A DNA stretch of 64,000 bases. Source: Christensenella sp. GTDB taxonomy: Bacteria > Bacillota > Clostridia > Christensenellales > UBA3700. A program made the position numbers and the translations under genes. The stretch is from NCBI GenBank assembly GCA_022784465.1, contig JALFUR010000010.1, positions 186,001 to 250,000 on the forward strand, given 5' to 3'. The notes below the pieces were generated by a model, which saw only the letters and a list, made by a program, of their open reading frames with translations, did no database searches and was not told the DNA's origin. The first letter of the stretch is position 1. The number at the start of each line of letters is the position of its first letter. Positions 51,828-61,909 of the stretch are shown one piece after another.

Positions 51828-54800
51828 TTTTTTCTCCAAAAATTTCTTTTATTGTCTTTTTTGTTTCTGTTTTACCTTCTTTTATTGTCTTTTTTTCTAG
51901 GACTTTTTTAGATAGATATAAAGTTACTAATACCACAATCGCCAATATAGCTATAGCTATAACAATAAATAATACAACAGCGACTCCTGTAGGCAAATTA
52001 AGAAGAGAGTTTGTTGTGTCAAATATCGCATTAAGGCTATTATCTTTTGCCGAATTTGCATTATATAAACGATTTGCTTGATTATATAGTAGTTTTATAT
52101 TTGCTAAAGTTAAAGAATTTTCAAGTAATTCTTTTTCTTTTTCCGACATACTAGAATATAAACTAATTATTTTTTCAAGTTCCTCGTTTGTCATATTGTT
52201 TATATTTGCATTATTTAAACTCATTACCAATTCGCTTAATATAGAATAATCTACGCTGTCTGAAGTTTCAATAATGCAGTAAAAAGATGTTGAATACATA
52301 TATGAGGAATTCATATCTGATATAACATCGGATGAAGCATATACAATTATTGGCAATTGTTCACTCATAATTGATGTAAAGTTATAATAAATGCCATCTT
52401 CTTCAAGGGCAGAGGTATCTGTTACCAATGTTGGAACAATTCCAAATATAGATACAGAATTTAAATTTTCACATTGATAAAAAGCACCAGAACCAATATA
52501 TGATACATTTGACATACTTATGGATTTTATATATGAATTTCCAACAAATGCATATGCGCCTATATATGATGTACCATCTAATACTTCATAGAAAGAATCT
52601 TTAGCATTTCTAGGATAATATATAAGCATTAAAGTATCGTCGTATAGTCTATTGTATAAAACGATATCCCCATTGCTTGTTTTATCTATTACAATAGATG
52701 AGGTGTTTTCGTCGCTTATCGAAATAGATAAATTTTCTACATTTGCAAATACAGCTTGACCTATATGTTTTATTGAATCAGGAATAGTGATTAATGATAA
52801 TTTTGTTTCCGCAAAAGCGTAATCTTTGATTGTTTCTGCGCTAGATATATCAACGCTATATAGATTTGTACAACCTGCAAAAGCATATTTGCCTATATTT
52901 AACGCGCTAGCAACATTTACTTTTTCAAGCTTTTCGCAATTAGCAAAAGCATAATCCTTAATATCTGTTACATTGCTTAGATTGATATTTTGCAAACTAT
53001 CACATGCATAGAATGCACCCATCTGTATTTCTACCTTATTATCTCCACTTGGTAAAATAACATTAGTAAGCTCGCCGCATTCATAAAAAGCAAGTTCTCC
53101 AATTATAGCGTTCTTATCGCTTAATGAACTGCCTATTACTATGGTATTAACACTTGATTGAGCAAAAGCTCCATATCCAATTTGACTTAATTTGTTAAAC
53201 CTTATATTTAAGAAAGATTCAACGCCAATAAACGCCTCTTCTTCAACTGTTGTAACATTACTAAAATCTGCATATTTGAAATCAACATTCCTGCAAAAAG
53301 CAAAGCTATACTCAGGTATGCAAGTAATAGAATTTGGCACTATTACATATTTTAGATTGTCATGATAGTAATTCTTATTATTGTAGATACATAGCGCAAA
53401 GGTATATGTTCCAATATCTAATGATCCTTCTTCAAACTCAACCATATATAGAGCTTCATCTAACGCAAATGTGTATTTACCCATAGACATAACTTTTCCC
53501 AAGTTTGCATAAACAAGTTCGCTGCAGCCTATAAATACTTCATCTCCAAGCTCAACTTCAGCATTAGACAAATCAATTGATGCAATCTTTGTATTTGCAA
53601 AAGCGTTATCTTGAATAGTAATAGTTGAGCTATTAAATGTTACTTGACTTAAGTTTGCGCAGCCGCTAAATGCGCTATCGCCAATATAGGTTAAAGTCGA
53701 TGGCAAAACTATCTCACAAAGAGAATCATTGTTTTTAAATGTTTCTTGGCTAATTCTTTCAATTAAGCTGTTAGATAAATCTATTTTGCTTTCCTTTATA
53801 TTAGACATACTGCCCTTGCCAAGTACTTTAATACTTGTGTCAGTTAAAATGCTATTATAATCAAGAGTTAAAACAAGTACCTCATCTATTACGATGCTTT
53901 TAGTTGTTGAATCGCCATTTATTTCATCATGAATAGTAAACTCTTTTAGTAAACTACAATTTGTAAATGCAGATGATGATACATTTAAATTATTTAATTT
54001 TTCTACATCTAAAACAACCTTACTTAAGTTTATACAACCATAAAAAGCATTCTCTCCAACATAATCCACTTTAGATAAATCAATACTCAAAAGCGATGAG
54101 CAGTTTTTAAATGCATTTGCTCCAATGTGCGAAACTGAAGACAATTCTATATTTTGCAAAGAAGTGCAATTTTCAAATGCGTATGCCGAAATTGTATTAC
54201 ATGTATTTGGAAATATTACTTTATTTACACCATTTGAATAAGTAAATGCATTTGCAGCAATTGATGTAAAATTACTTAACGATAAATCAATTTCTTGAGA
54301 ATTATCAAAGCATGCTTTAAGCACAAAATTATCATCTATATAAATTGATGGGCAAACTTTTATTAAATATGTAGCAATTACCTCACCATTTGCTTTTATT
54401 GTAATATTTGTTTCTCCATTAGATATAGCTGTAATAACATTGTTTATTGTTGATACAATTGACACGTTATCTGATTCTATAAGAATTTCTATTGGCGCTT
54501 CAATGTAATTATAGTTATATGGCTTATAAGAAAATTCAAAACTAAACGCCTCATTAGGAGCCATTTCTATTATGCTAGAATCAATATCAACACCAAAGAA
54601 CAATTCCGTGCCATAAACTATGTTTTTATTTATAATAGAAGATATAATAGTGTCTTCATAACTAACGCTGTCTTTAGCTTTTTCGCTTCCTACTTTAATG
54701 ACAATAGATGCTGTTAATCCCTCTTTTGAAGTGACTTGTATTACACTTACTCCACTGCTTAATCCTGTTACTTTGCCATTAGAAATTGCAACAACAGATT

Positions 54801-57800
54801 TGTTTGATGAAGTCCATGTGTAAGTAGAAGAAATGTTTAAACCAGATAAATAGTTATTTGAGAATAAATCTATTTCCTCGTTTATCTTAAGTTCGATTGA
54901 ATCCACTTTAAATTGTAAAGATTGCGTAGAGATATTTGAACTTGCACTTGGCTTATCTGATCCCTCTGTTGAACTATTAATTATATTTCCAATTGATGAT
55001 GAAGATGATGTTTTGTCATAATATATAGCATAATTGAACGCATAATCTACGACATAATAATATATGTAGCCATTTGAAGATTGCGTATCAATATCTGATA
55101 AATCAACTTTAACATTAATTGTTTCACCTTTCTTTGTTTGATTTGTTATAGGTATAATTTTTTGAACATTTAATGATGTAGAACTTGATTGATTATTCCC
55201 TGTGCAAATAAATAGCGCTTGCAAATAGTGATTATCATATAATTGAATAGTTACACTATTATCTATATAAGACATTTTTGCGCCAAGGATTCTTGGTTGT
55301 TCAAAATCTACTGTAAAACCTTGATTATATTCGCTAAAGCTATTATCGCTTTCTTCACTATATGTTCTATATACTCTAACCCTTGTTGTATATTCTCTAT
55401 TGTTTTCTAAAGCTAGTGAATAAGGAGAGATATCTACAAATAAATCGCCGCCATATAACATTGAATAACTTGATAGATACATGGTTTTGCCATTGTAATT
55501 TGACTCATAAGAATACAATATTTCTCCACTTACATTATCTATTAAATCCACTATAATATATTCTGCATTTCTTAAAAGTCCAAGTTGAATATAGCCTAAA
55601 GAATACATTGATGAAGAATATATAGACAAAGCTGCATATTTTTCATTTGCTGTTGGTGCATCTATATCGTCATCAAGCTTATACGCAAACGCCCCCATTG
55701 GAACATAATATGTGCCAGCATATATTCCGTAAGATGTAGAAGGTCTAACATAGGCTTCATTTCCTTGCTCGTCTTCATAATATGTTGAATCAAGCATATT
55801 TGCTTTGTCCCAGTCTCCATAAAATCCAATATATGGTATTGAAGAGACAACAGATTCAAATCCAATTGTTTGAGATTGAATTATTACAAAACCTTCTATG
55901 TACATGCCAGAAGAGAACTGATTTAGGTATTCTATTGAATCTGAACTTAAGTTAATAGTAATAGTTACTTTTTTCTTTTCTTTTTGACCTACATCTATTA
56001 AATAACCTAATTCCTCAGAATATGTGTATGGCGCTTCTGTTTCTATTTTTTCTATAGAAAAAGATAGTTTTTTGTCATTCCCTGTCATTAGATTGTCTTT
56101 TACTAATTCACTTAACACTTCAACGCTAATAGAGTAAGTCAATAGGATATCATTATAGTTTTCAACATAAAACTCAATTGAGAATTTTCCGTCTTTTGCT
56201 ATTTGGTCATTAAGTTCAATTTTAGATTTAAAACTACTTATAGAGGACAAAACTGTTCTACTACTAATAGCGTTTGAAAGATTAATCATTCCGGCGCCTT
56301 GCTGTCTTGGGGAAATATACACGCCTGAAGAATCTTTTAGTATTGTAGTATTAGACATTAGAAGCTTTGTTGCCATTTCTGATATCTTAATATTTGTATT
56401 TTCATCTAAAAATAATGACGAGTTTTCTTTAACGTATTGTTTTAAAGCAATAAATGCCCCTGTTGCATTTGGAGCAGCCATTGAAGTTCCGCTCAAATAA
56501 ATATAGCTTTGATTATTTCCTGTAGAATAAATATTTGTTCCATATGATACAAAATCCACACCAAAGGATAAATCGTTAAGTACGCCTTGGGAAGAAGAAT
56601 TAGACATCATTGTTTGCAAATATGACTCATCTAGTGTTATCTCGCCCAAGCCTGCGCTATCACCATTTGAAACTAAAATATCTCCATCGGATTTTTTCAT
56701 CATAATAAACGGAATAGAATAATCTATGTCTATTCCTGCCGTTATTAAAGAATCTGTTTCATTAACAACAATTATTCCAATTGCGCCTTTAGATTTAGCA
56801 ATAGATATTTTTTCAGAAAAAGATATTTCGCCTCTTTTTACAACAACTATCTTCCCCTCTACATCATATCCTTCATATGAGGATTCATCTCCTATTGCTA
56901 TTTCGTTATTTTGCAAAAGAACTTGATACAAAATTGTCTTATTTGAATTTGCTCCTAATAAATCTTTATAAAAGTTGCCATATTTAGATGTTTTTGTATA
57001 ATATCCATCTAAAGCAAATATTTTATTTTCCCCACATTGAATCCATTTAAACTCTCCAGCATTTCCTACAGACAATGATCCATCATAACTAGCAGGAGAA
57101 GATACTGAGCCATTATCTATATTAACCTCATTAGATAAATCTCCGCTTTCTGCACCATAAGAGCTTGTATACTCGTTTCCTGCTGCACAAATAACCGTAA
57201 TTCCTTTGTCTTTAAGCTTGTTAATTACTTCACACAAGACGTCGTCTTCATTGTAACTAAATCCTGCTAAAGATCCTAAAGACATATTAACAGCATCTAC
57301 ATTCAATGTATCGCAATCTTCAAGAGCCGCTACAATTGTATCTGTATACATAGCCCCATCTTGATCGGAAACTTTCATCATTAATAATTGAGCGTTTTTA
57401 ACCACGCCACCAAAACTTGTATCACCTCCGCCTATAATTCCTGCCACGTGCGTGCCATGATTGTCGCCCTCGGCAAATAAATCTAAATCGGATTCTCCGT
57501 AATCATAAGCATATACGATCTTGTCAGATAAACTCAATTGAACTGCAGAAACATTAGATTGTTTATATGAATTTAAAGAATATAAAACATCTTTTATGCT
57601 ATCTTTTGTCAACGCTAGGCTTGATGAAGATATATTTGAAAAAGCAGAATGAGATACATCAAAGGAACTATCAATGATTGCAACGCTCATCCCTTCTCCG
57701 CTGTATAATGTGTCGTTTTTAAATATGCCTTCGTTTGTATTTGATGCATCAGAATAGTACTCGCCTAATGCAAAATATTCTGAGCATAATGATACGGATT

Positions 57801-58176
57801 CTATATATGACAATTTAGTTAAAGATAGTAAATCTACACTTGATATGGTTATAGAACAGCCATTGAATATACTTGAATATGTATAATTAAGTTCACTCTC
57901 AACATTAAATTTTTTTAAATCTATTGTAATGTCATGGTCTATAGTATCTGCATACTTTACAATTATCCTTAATTGACTTTCTTGAGATAAACTCAAATTG
58001 CTGTTTATATAATCACTTAATTGATTTATTTGTATTTCATTGCCTGAAAGCTGTTGTAAACTATATTCTTTTTGCAACGAATAGTCATACTTTTCTGCAA
58101 AACAAAAAGAAAATGCCAATATAACAATTATTGCAATTAATAATGTGCTAAATAACGATAATTTTTTCTTTAACAT
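51808..58176 (-). CDS. giant cell-surface subtilase with BspA-type leucine-rich repeats
   Basis: 2122 residues from the ATG at 58176, with TGGAGA eight bases upstream. A signal peptide comes first (MLKKKLSLFSTLLIAI and following). The S8 protease triad is Asp near 167 (VAIIDSSFDVSH), His near 240 (DNHGTHVAGI) and Ser near 562 (LSGTSMAAPNATG). A PA domain is inserted between His and Ser, with KIVVVKRGEISFSEK. Fn3-like regions and a Big_2-type Ig domain near 1090-1165 follow, then about 25 BspA/LRR_5 repeats (about 1295-1950) such as IGANAFKNCSSL. A helical stretch, a membrane helix near 2070 and a basic tail end it. No LPXTG. Lactocepin/C5a-peptidase-like protease part; the repeats suggest adhesion. 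Confidence 0.93.
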   Translation of the reverse strand: MLKKKLSLFSTLLIAIIVILAFSFCFAEKYDYSLQKEYSLQQLSGNEIQINQLSDYINSNLSLSQESQLRIIVKYADTIDHDITIDLKKFNVESELNYTYSSIFNGCSITISSVDLLSLTKLSYIESVSLCSEYFALGEYYSDASNTNEGIFKNDTLYSGEGMSVAIIDSSFDVSHSAFSNISSSSLALTKDSIKDVLYSLNSYKQSNVSAVQLSLSDKIVYAYDYGESDLDLFAEGDNHGTHVAGIIGGGDTSFGGVVKNAQLLMMKVSDQDGAMYTDTIVAALEDCDTLNVDAVNMSLGSLAGFSYNEDDVLCEVINKLKDKGITVICAAGNEYTSSYGAESGDLSNEVNIDNGSVSSPASYDGSLSVGNAGEFKWIQCGENKIFALDGYYTKTSKYGNFYKDLLGANSNKTILYQVLLQNNEIAIGDESSYEGYDVEGKIVVVKRGEISFSEKISIAKSKGAIGIIVVNETDSLITAGIDIDYSIPFIMMKKSDGDILVSNGDSAGLGEITLDESYLQTMMSNSSSQGVLNDLSFGVDFVSYGTNIYSTGNNQSYIYLSGTSMAAPNATGAFIALKQYVKENSSLFLDENTNIKISEMATKLLMSNTTILKDSSGVYISPRQQGAGMINLSNAISSRTVLSSISSFKSKIELNDQIAKDGKFSIEFYVENYNDILLTYSISVEVLSELVKDNLMTGNDKKLSFSIEKIETEAPYTYSEELGYLIDVGQKEKKKVTITINLSSDSIEYLNQFSSGMYIEGFVIIQSQTIGFESVVSSIPYIGFYGDWDKANMLDSTYYEDEQGNEAYVRPSTSYGIYAGTYYVPMGAFAYKLDDDIDAPTANEKYAALSIYSSSMYSLGYIQLGLLRNAEYIIVDLIDNVSGEILYSYESNYNGKTMYLSSYSMLYGGDLFVDISPYSLALENNREYTTRVRVYRTYSEESDNSFSEYNQGFTVDFEQPRILGAKMSYIDNSVTIQLYDNHYLQALFICTGNNQSSSTSLNVQKIIPITNQTKKGETINVKVDLSDIDTQSSNGYIYYYVVDYAFNYAIYYDKTSSSSSIGNIINSSTEGSDKPSASSNISTQSLQFKVDSIELKINEEIDLFSNNYLSGLNISSTYTWTSSNKSVVAISNGKVTGLSSGVSVIQVTSKEGLTASIVIKVGSEKAKDSVSYEDTIISSIINKNIVYGTELFFGVDIDSSIIEMAPNEAFSFEFSYKPYNYNYIEAPIEILIESDNVSIVSTINNVITAISNGETNITIKANGEVIATYLIKVCPSIYIDDNFVLKACFDNSQEIDLSLSNFTSIAANAFTYSNGVNKVIFPNTCNTISAYAFENCTSLQNIELSSVSHIGANAFKNCSSLLSIDLSKVDYVGENAFYGCINLSKVVLDVEKLNNLNVSSSAFTNCSLLKEFTIHDEINGDSTTKSIVIDEVLVLTLDYNSILTDTSIKVLGKGSMSNIKESKIDLSNSLIERISQETFKNNDSLCEIVLPSTLTYIGDSAFSGCANLSQVTFNSSTITIQDNAFANTKIASIDLSNAEVELGDEVFIGCSELVYANLGKVMSMGKYTFALDEALYMVEFEEGSLDIGTYTFALCIYNNKNYYHDNLKYVIVPNSITCIPEYSFAFCRNVDFKYADFSNVTTVEEEAFIGVESFLNIRFNKLSQIGYGAFAQSSVNTIVIGSSLSDKNAIIGELAFYECGELTNVILPSGDNKVEIQMGAFYACDSLQNINLSNVTDIKDYAFANCEKLEKVNVASALNIGKYAFAGCTNLYSVDISSAETIKDYAFAETKLSLITIPDSIKHIGQAVFANVENLSISISDENTSSIVIDKTSNGDIVLYNRLYDDTLMLIYYPRNAKDSFYEVLDGTSYIGAYAFVGNSYIKSISMSNVSYIGSGAFYQCENLNSVSIFGIVPTLVTDTSALEEDGIYYNFTSIMSEQLPIIVYASSDVISDMNSSYMYSTSFYCIIETSDSVDYSILSELVMSLNNANINNMTNEELEKIISLYSSMSEKEKELLENSLTLANIKLLYNQANRLYNANSAKDNSLNAIFDTTNSLLNLPTGVAVVLFIVIAIAILAIVVLVTLYLSKKVLEKKTIKEGKTETKKTIKEIFGEKNDNNIQ

Positions 58177-58277
58177 TTTCTTCTCCATTTTTTTAAATAT
58201 ATATAATATTTTACACAATAAACTAAAATTAAAATTAAATATTGCATAATATAATATTCTAAATCATTCCTTTTAAA

Positions 58278-58312
58278 ACAAATAGCCTATAAATTTTGCT
58301 TTATAGACCATT
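58278..58312 (-). terminator. probable terminator after the aminotransferase gene
   Basis: On the minus strand GTCTATAAA (58308-58300) pairs with TTTATAGGC (58293-58285), with one G-U pair, followed by TATTTGTTTT. Confidence 0.65.
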
Positions 58313-58341
58313 AATTTTTATTTATTTTTAAAAACAAATTA

Positions 58342-59532
58342 TTAAATTAAATTATATTTCTTTGCCAATTTTTCAAAAGCAGATAAGCTTCTTTCTATTG
58401 TGGAGTATGCAACACAATATGCAATTCTTACATATCCTGGGCATCCAAAACTTGAAGCAGGAACCATTAAAATATTAAATTCTTTTGCAGCTTGCACAAA
58501 TTCTTTGTCGTCTTCAACAGGAGATTTAACAAACAAATAAAAAGCTCCTTGAGGCTCAACGCATTCAAATCCTAAGTTTTTCAATCCATTATATAATTTA
58601 ACTCTATTTTTGTTATATGCTTCAATATCTGTTTTCTCATCAATGCATTTTTTTATTAATTTTTGTTGTAAAGATGGTGCATTAACAAATCCTAATATTC
58701 TTGTAGCAACAGAACATGCAGAGAACATATCCGCATACGAATCAATTTCACTTGGAAGAACTAAATAACCAATTCTTTCTCCTGGTAGAGATAAAGATTT
58801 AGAATAAGAATATCCAACAATAGTATTTCTATAATATTTTGTTAAATATGGAACCTCCACGTTGCTATATACAAGTTCTCTATATGGCTCATCAGATATT
58901 AAATATATACTTGTTGAAAACTCTTTTTGTTTCTTTTCAAGAATAGCGGCAATTTTTTCAATCCATTCTTTTTTGTAAATAATTCCTGTTGGATTATTTG
59001 GATTATTAATTATAATCGCCTTTGTCTTACTTGTTATTTTAGATTCAAAATCTGCATAGTTTGGTTCAAATGTTGGCGGATTTGGAACAACAGCCTTTAA
59101 CACCCCATCAAAATTTGAAACATAGTTATTGTATTCCCCAAAATATGGCGCAAAAGTAATTACTTCATCCATTGGATCTAATATGGCCTTTAAAACTACG
59201 TTAAGACCACCTGCAGCACCTACTGTCATAATGATATTTTCTTTTGAAAAATCTGTTTTAAATCTCTTATTTAACGATTGAGCTATTATCTCTCTTACAT
59301 CGTCGTATCCTACATTACTCATATATCCGTGAAGAACAACAGGATCTTCTTCGTTAAGTATTTCCACAATGCTTTCTTTAACACTTTTTGGAGCAGGAAC
59401 ATTTGGATTTCCTAAAGAAAAATCAAATACATTTTCTGGTCCATAGATTGCGGCCATCTTTTTTCCCTCTTCAAACATTGCTCTAATAACAGATGAGCCT
59501 TTTACTAAGTTTTCCATCTTTTTTGAAATCAT
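58342..59532 (-). CDS. class I/II pyridoxal-phosphate aminotransferase
   Basis: 396-residue fold-type I aminotransferase, probably using aspartate or an aromatic/branched amino acid with 2-oxoglutarate. DFSLGNPNVPAP, VGAAGGLNV, NNPNNPTGIIY and the Schiff-base lysine motif SYSKSLSLPGERIGY are present, and RIAYC near the C-terminus carries the carboxylate-binding Arg. The ribosome site AAGGAT precedes the ATG. No biosynthetic partner is adjacent, so the substrate is open. Confidence 0.9.
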   Translation of the reverse strand: MISKKMENLVKGSSVIRAMFEEGKKMAAIYGPENVFDFSLGNPNVPAPKSVKESIVEILNEEDPVVLHGYMSNVGYDDVREIIAQSLNKRFKTDFSKENIIMTVGAAGGLNVVLKAILDPMDEVITFAPYFGEYNNYVSNFDGVLKAVVPNPPTFEPNYADFESKITSKTKAIIINNPNNPTGIIYKKEWIEKIAAILEKKQKEFSTSIYLISDEPYRELVYSNVEVPYLTKYYRNTIVGYSYSKSLSLPGERIGYLVLPSEIDSYADMFSACSVATRILGFVNAPSLQQKLIKKCIDEKTDIEAYNKNRVKLYNGLKNLGFECVEPQGAFYLFVKSPVEDDKEFVQAAKEFNILMVPASSFGCPGYVRIAYCVAYSTIERSLSAFEKLAKKYNLI

Positions 59533-59645
59533 AATATCCTTAAATAATACATTTAGATTTAACTTATAGTTAGCTGCATTATTTTTTTCTTTGTCATTAT
59601 ATCATAACGCTTTATTTAGTGTATAATTTGTTGCTGCAAAACAAC

Positions 59646-60914
59646 TTATAATTCTTTTCTTAGTCCCTTTGGATAATGGTTTTTTGCAATATTACCATCT
59701 CCCTTTATCCATCCTAATGGATAATTATCTACACTTACACAAGCCCACCCTTTTACATCGCTATTAATTGATTCTCCAGCGATATATTTTTTTACTTCTA
59801 AAGAGTCTTTGTCTAATAAAACCACATTTTTAAAATCTTTGCTCTCTAAAGCAAGAGCTAGAGAATGAGATGGTTCAAATCTATTTTTCTTTAATTCACC
59901 AAGATGCAATCCTACTCTAAGTGTCTTAATCCCGTTTAAATTTACCTTAGGTGAATAATATAAATTATCACCATAACATAAATTGTATGATAGTGGAATA
60001 TTAAGAGTATCAGATGCAAATTGGACAAAATTCTTATCCATTTTCTTTAAGACTGGATACTCTAATTTTTTATATTCTTTTATGCCATTTCTTTTCAATA
60101 CGGCATAAAAATGGCCTTCTCCTTTTATTTTGTGTGGATAAAGTCTTTCTTGCTTTTCGCATTTAAAGTCTTTGTGCTTTAAAAGGAACTTTTCAACTAC
60201 GCTCTCATTTTCGTATTTTGAAAAAGTACACGTTGAGAAAACTATTGTTCCGTCATCTTGAAGCATTTTCTCGGCAATATCTAGTATCTCTTCTTGTCTT
60301 TTTGCACACATTAAAACATTTTCCATGCTCCATTCTTTTATGGCATCATTGTTTTTCCTAAACATGCCTTCTCCTGAGCATGGAGCGTCTACAAGAATCT
60401 TATTAAAAAAGCCTGCAAAATTATTAACTAGTTTTTTAGGATCTTCATTTGTTACTATTGCATTTTTTATTCCCATTCTCTCAATATTAGAAGAAAGAAC
60501 CTTTGCTCTACTTGGAATAATCTCGTTTGAAACTAGCAATCCTTCTCCTTGAAGTTTACTTGCTATTTGTGTGCTTTTTCCTCCAGGAGCAGCACATAAA
60601 TCTAAAACCATGTCTCCTTTTTGCACATCTAAAGCTTGTACTGCGCTCATTGCAGAAGGTTCTTGAAGATAATACAATCCCATTTCATGATAAACATGTT
60701 TGCCTGGTGTTGAATTGTTATAGTAATATCCTTCCTTGCACCAAGGAATGCTAGTTAAATTAAATTCTTTTAATAAAGATTCATCGCTAATTTTTAACGT
60801 GTTTATTCTTAGACCTTTATATGGAGGATAATTATATGTATCAATAAATAGATCATACTCCTCATTTAAAATTTGCTTCATATTGTTTTTGAATTCTATA
60901 GGCAAATCTATCAT
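59646..60914 (-). CDS. rsmF: RsmF-type RNA (cytosine-C5)-methyltransferase
   Basis: 422-residue NOP2/Sun-family SAM-dependent methyltransferase for 16S rRNA m5C. Motifs: YYLQEPSAMSAV, SAM-binding DLCAAPGGKSTQIA, the DAPCSGEGMF catalytic Cys, and FSTCTFSKYENE with the second Cys. The C-terminal third is the PUA-like domain of the RsmF group, ending with GWIKGDGNIAKNHYPKGLR. It overlaps the SGNH gene by four bases and so may be the last gene of the surface-modification transcript. Confidence 0.92.
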   Translation of the reverse strand: MIDLPIEFKNNMKQILNEEYDLFIDTYNYPPYKGLRINTLKISDESLLKEFNLTSIPWCKEGYYYNNSTPGKHVYHEMGLYYLQEPSAMSAVQALDVQKGDMVLDLCAAPGGKSTQIASKLQGEGLLVSNEIIPSRAKVLSSNIERMGIKNAIVTNEDPKKLVNNFAGFFNKILVDAPCSGEGMFRKNNDAIKEWSMENVLMCAKRQEEILDIAEKMLQDDGTIVFSTCTFSKYENESVVEKFLLKHKDFKCEKQERLYPHKIKGEGHFYAVLKRNGIKEYKKLEYPVLKKMDKNFVQFASDTLNIPLSYNLCYGDNLYYSPKVNLNGIKTLRVGLHLGELKKNRFEPSHSLALALESKDFKNVVLLDKDSLEVKKYIAGESINSDVKGWACVSVDNYPLGWIKGDGNIAKNHYPKGLRKEL

Positions 60915-61909
60915 TTAATGCTCTCAAGCGGATAGCTTGATCCTCCATAAATTGCCGTTTCTAAATTTCTTATAAATATAGAGGTAAAATATCTTGCCCC
61001 TTTGCTGTTTAAATGATATGCCCCATCATAAAATAGCGTAGCATCTAAATAACTGTTTTTTAATTTACTAATAGCCTTGATTTGAATCTTGCTTTCCCAA
61101 ACTTCACTAAATTTATCAATTTGCGAATCGGTAACTAAAGTACCTTTAGAGTTCATAGACAATGGTCCATAGTGAGTATATACAACAGCTTTTTTATCTC
61201 TTTGTTTTTGAGCCCACGTGGCAACCTTATTTGTAAAATCGTCAGAAATCATATCTATCTCTACAAAATTGTCTGATTGAATAGGAGTTGCACTAGAATT
61301 CCATCCATTTCTTTCATAGATCATATAACCTCTCTCATCAAATGATTGTTTGCTATATACTCCTAAACTTCCTGTTTGAATATTTTTTATATTATATTCA
61401 ATATTAGTTTTTATAAACGCAGGAAGCGCAGAAATTGTTTGTTTTTTGTATTCTTTAGATAAACCATTAAACAATTCGACATTTCCATATATAGCCTTTA
61501 GCGCTGTTTCTGGGTCATAGTTTTCAGATAGCGCTTCTTTATATATATCATACAGCCAAATAACTATATCCCCTTCGTGTATATATGGATCTGCCCAATC
61601 TAACATACACATATTTCCAATGGCTCCATATAATCCAAAAATAACAACTTTTTTATTAAATTGATTAGCAATCATGTCCCCATCTATTCCAAAAGCTGCG
61701 CTACTTGTTCCAATAATAATTATTCTATCTTCATTTTTAGTTTCTTTTAAATAGTTATATTGCAAGATTAAGCCCCTTGCATAATCATCTTTATATGCAT
61801 CGGGAACTGAATACACTATACTAATAACCCCAAGTATTGGAATCAGTATTATAATCAATATTATTGTTAAATATATTAAAACTTGCTTAAGAGCGGTTTT
61901 AGAATTCAT
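60911..61909 (-). CDS. DltD/AlgX-like SGNH-type membrane-anchored protein
   Basis: 332 residues from the ATG at 61909, with AGGAGGG ten bases upstream, overlapping the MBOAT gene end by 11 bases. One N-terminal membrane helix (about 10-33) anchors an extracytoplasmic domain. IIIGTSSAAFGIDG near residue 65 is the SGNH block I serine, and YDGAYHLNSKGARYF near the C-terminus carries the Asp/His of block V. Such proteins cooperate with MBOAT acyltransferases to O-acylate or D-alanylate surface polymers. The exact acceptor is unknown. Confidence 0.82.
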   Translation of the reverse strand: MNSKTALKQVLIYLTIILIIILIPILGVISIVYSVPDAYKDDYARGLILQYNYLKETKNEDRIIIIGTSSAAFGIDGDMIANQFNKKVVIFGLYGAIGNMCMLDWADPYIHEGDIVIWLYDIYKEALSENYDPETALKAIYGNVELFNGLSKEYKKQTISALPAFIKTNIEYNIKNIQTGSLGVYSKQSFDERGYMIYERNGWNSSATPIQSDNFVEIDMISDDFTNKVATWAQKQRDKKAVVYTHYGPLSMNSKGTLVTDSQIDKFSEVWESKIQIKAISKLKNSYLDATLFYDGAYHLNSKGARYFTSIFIRNLETAIYGGSSYPLESIK

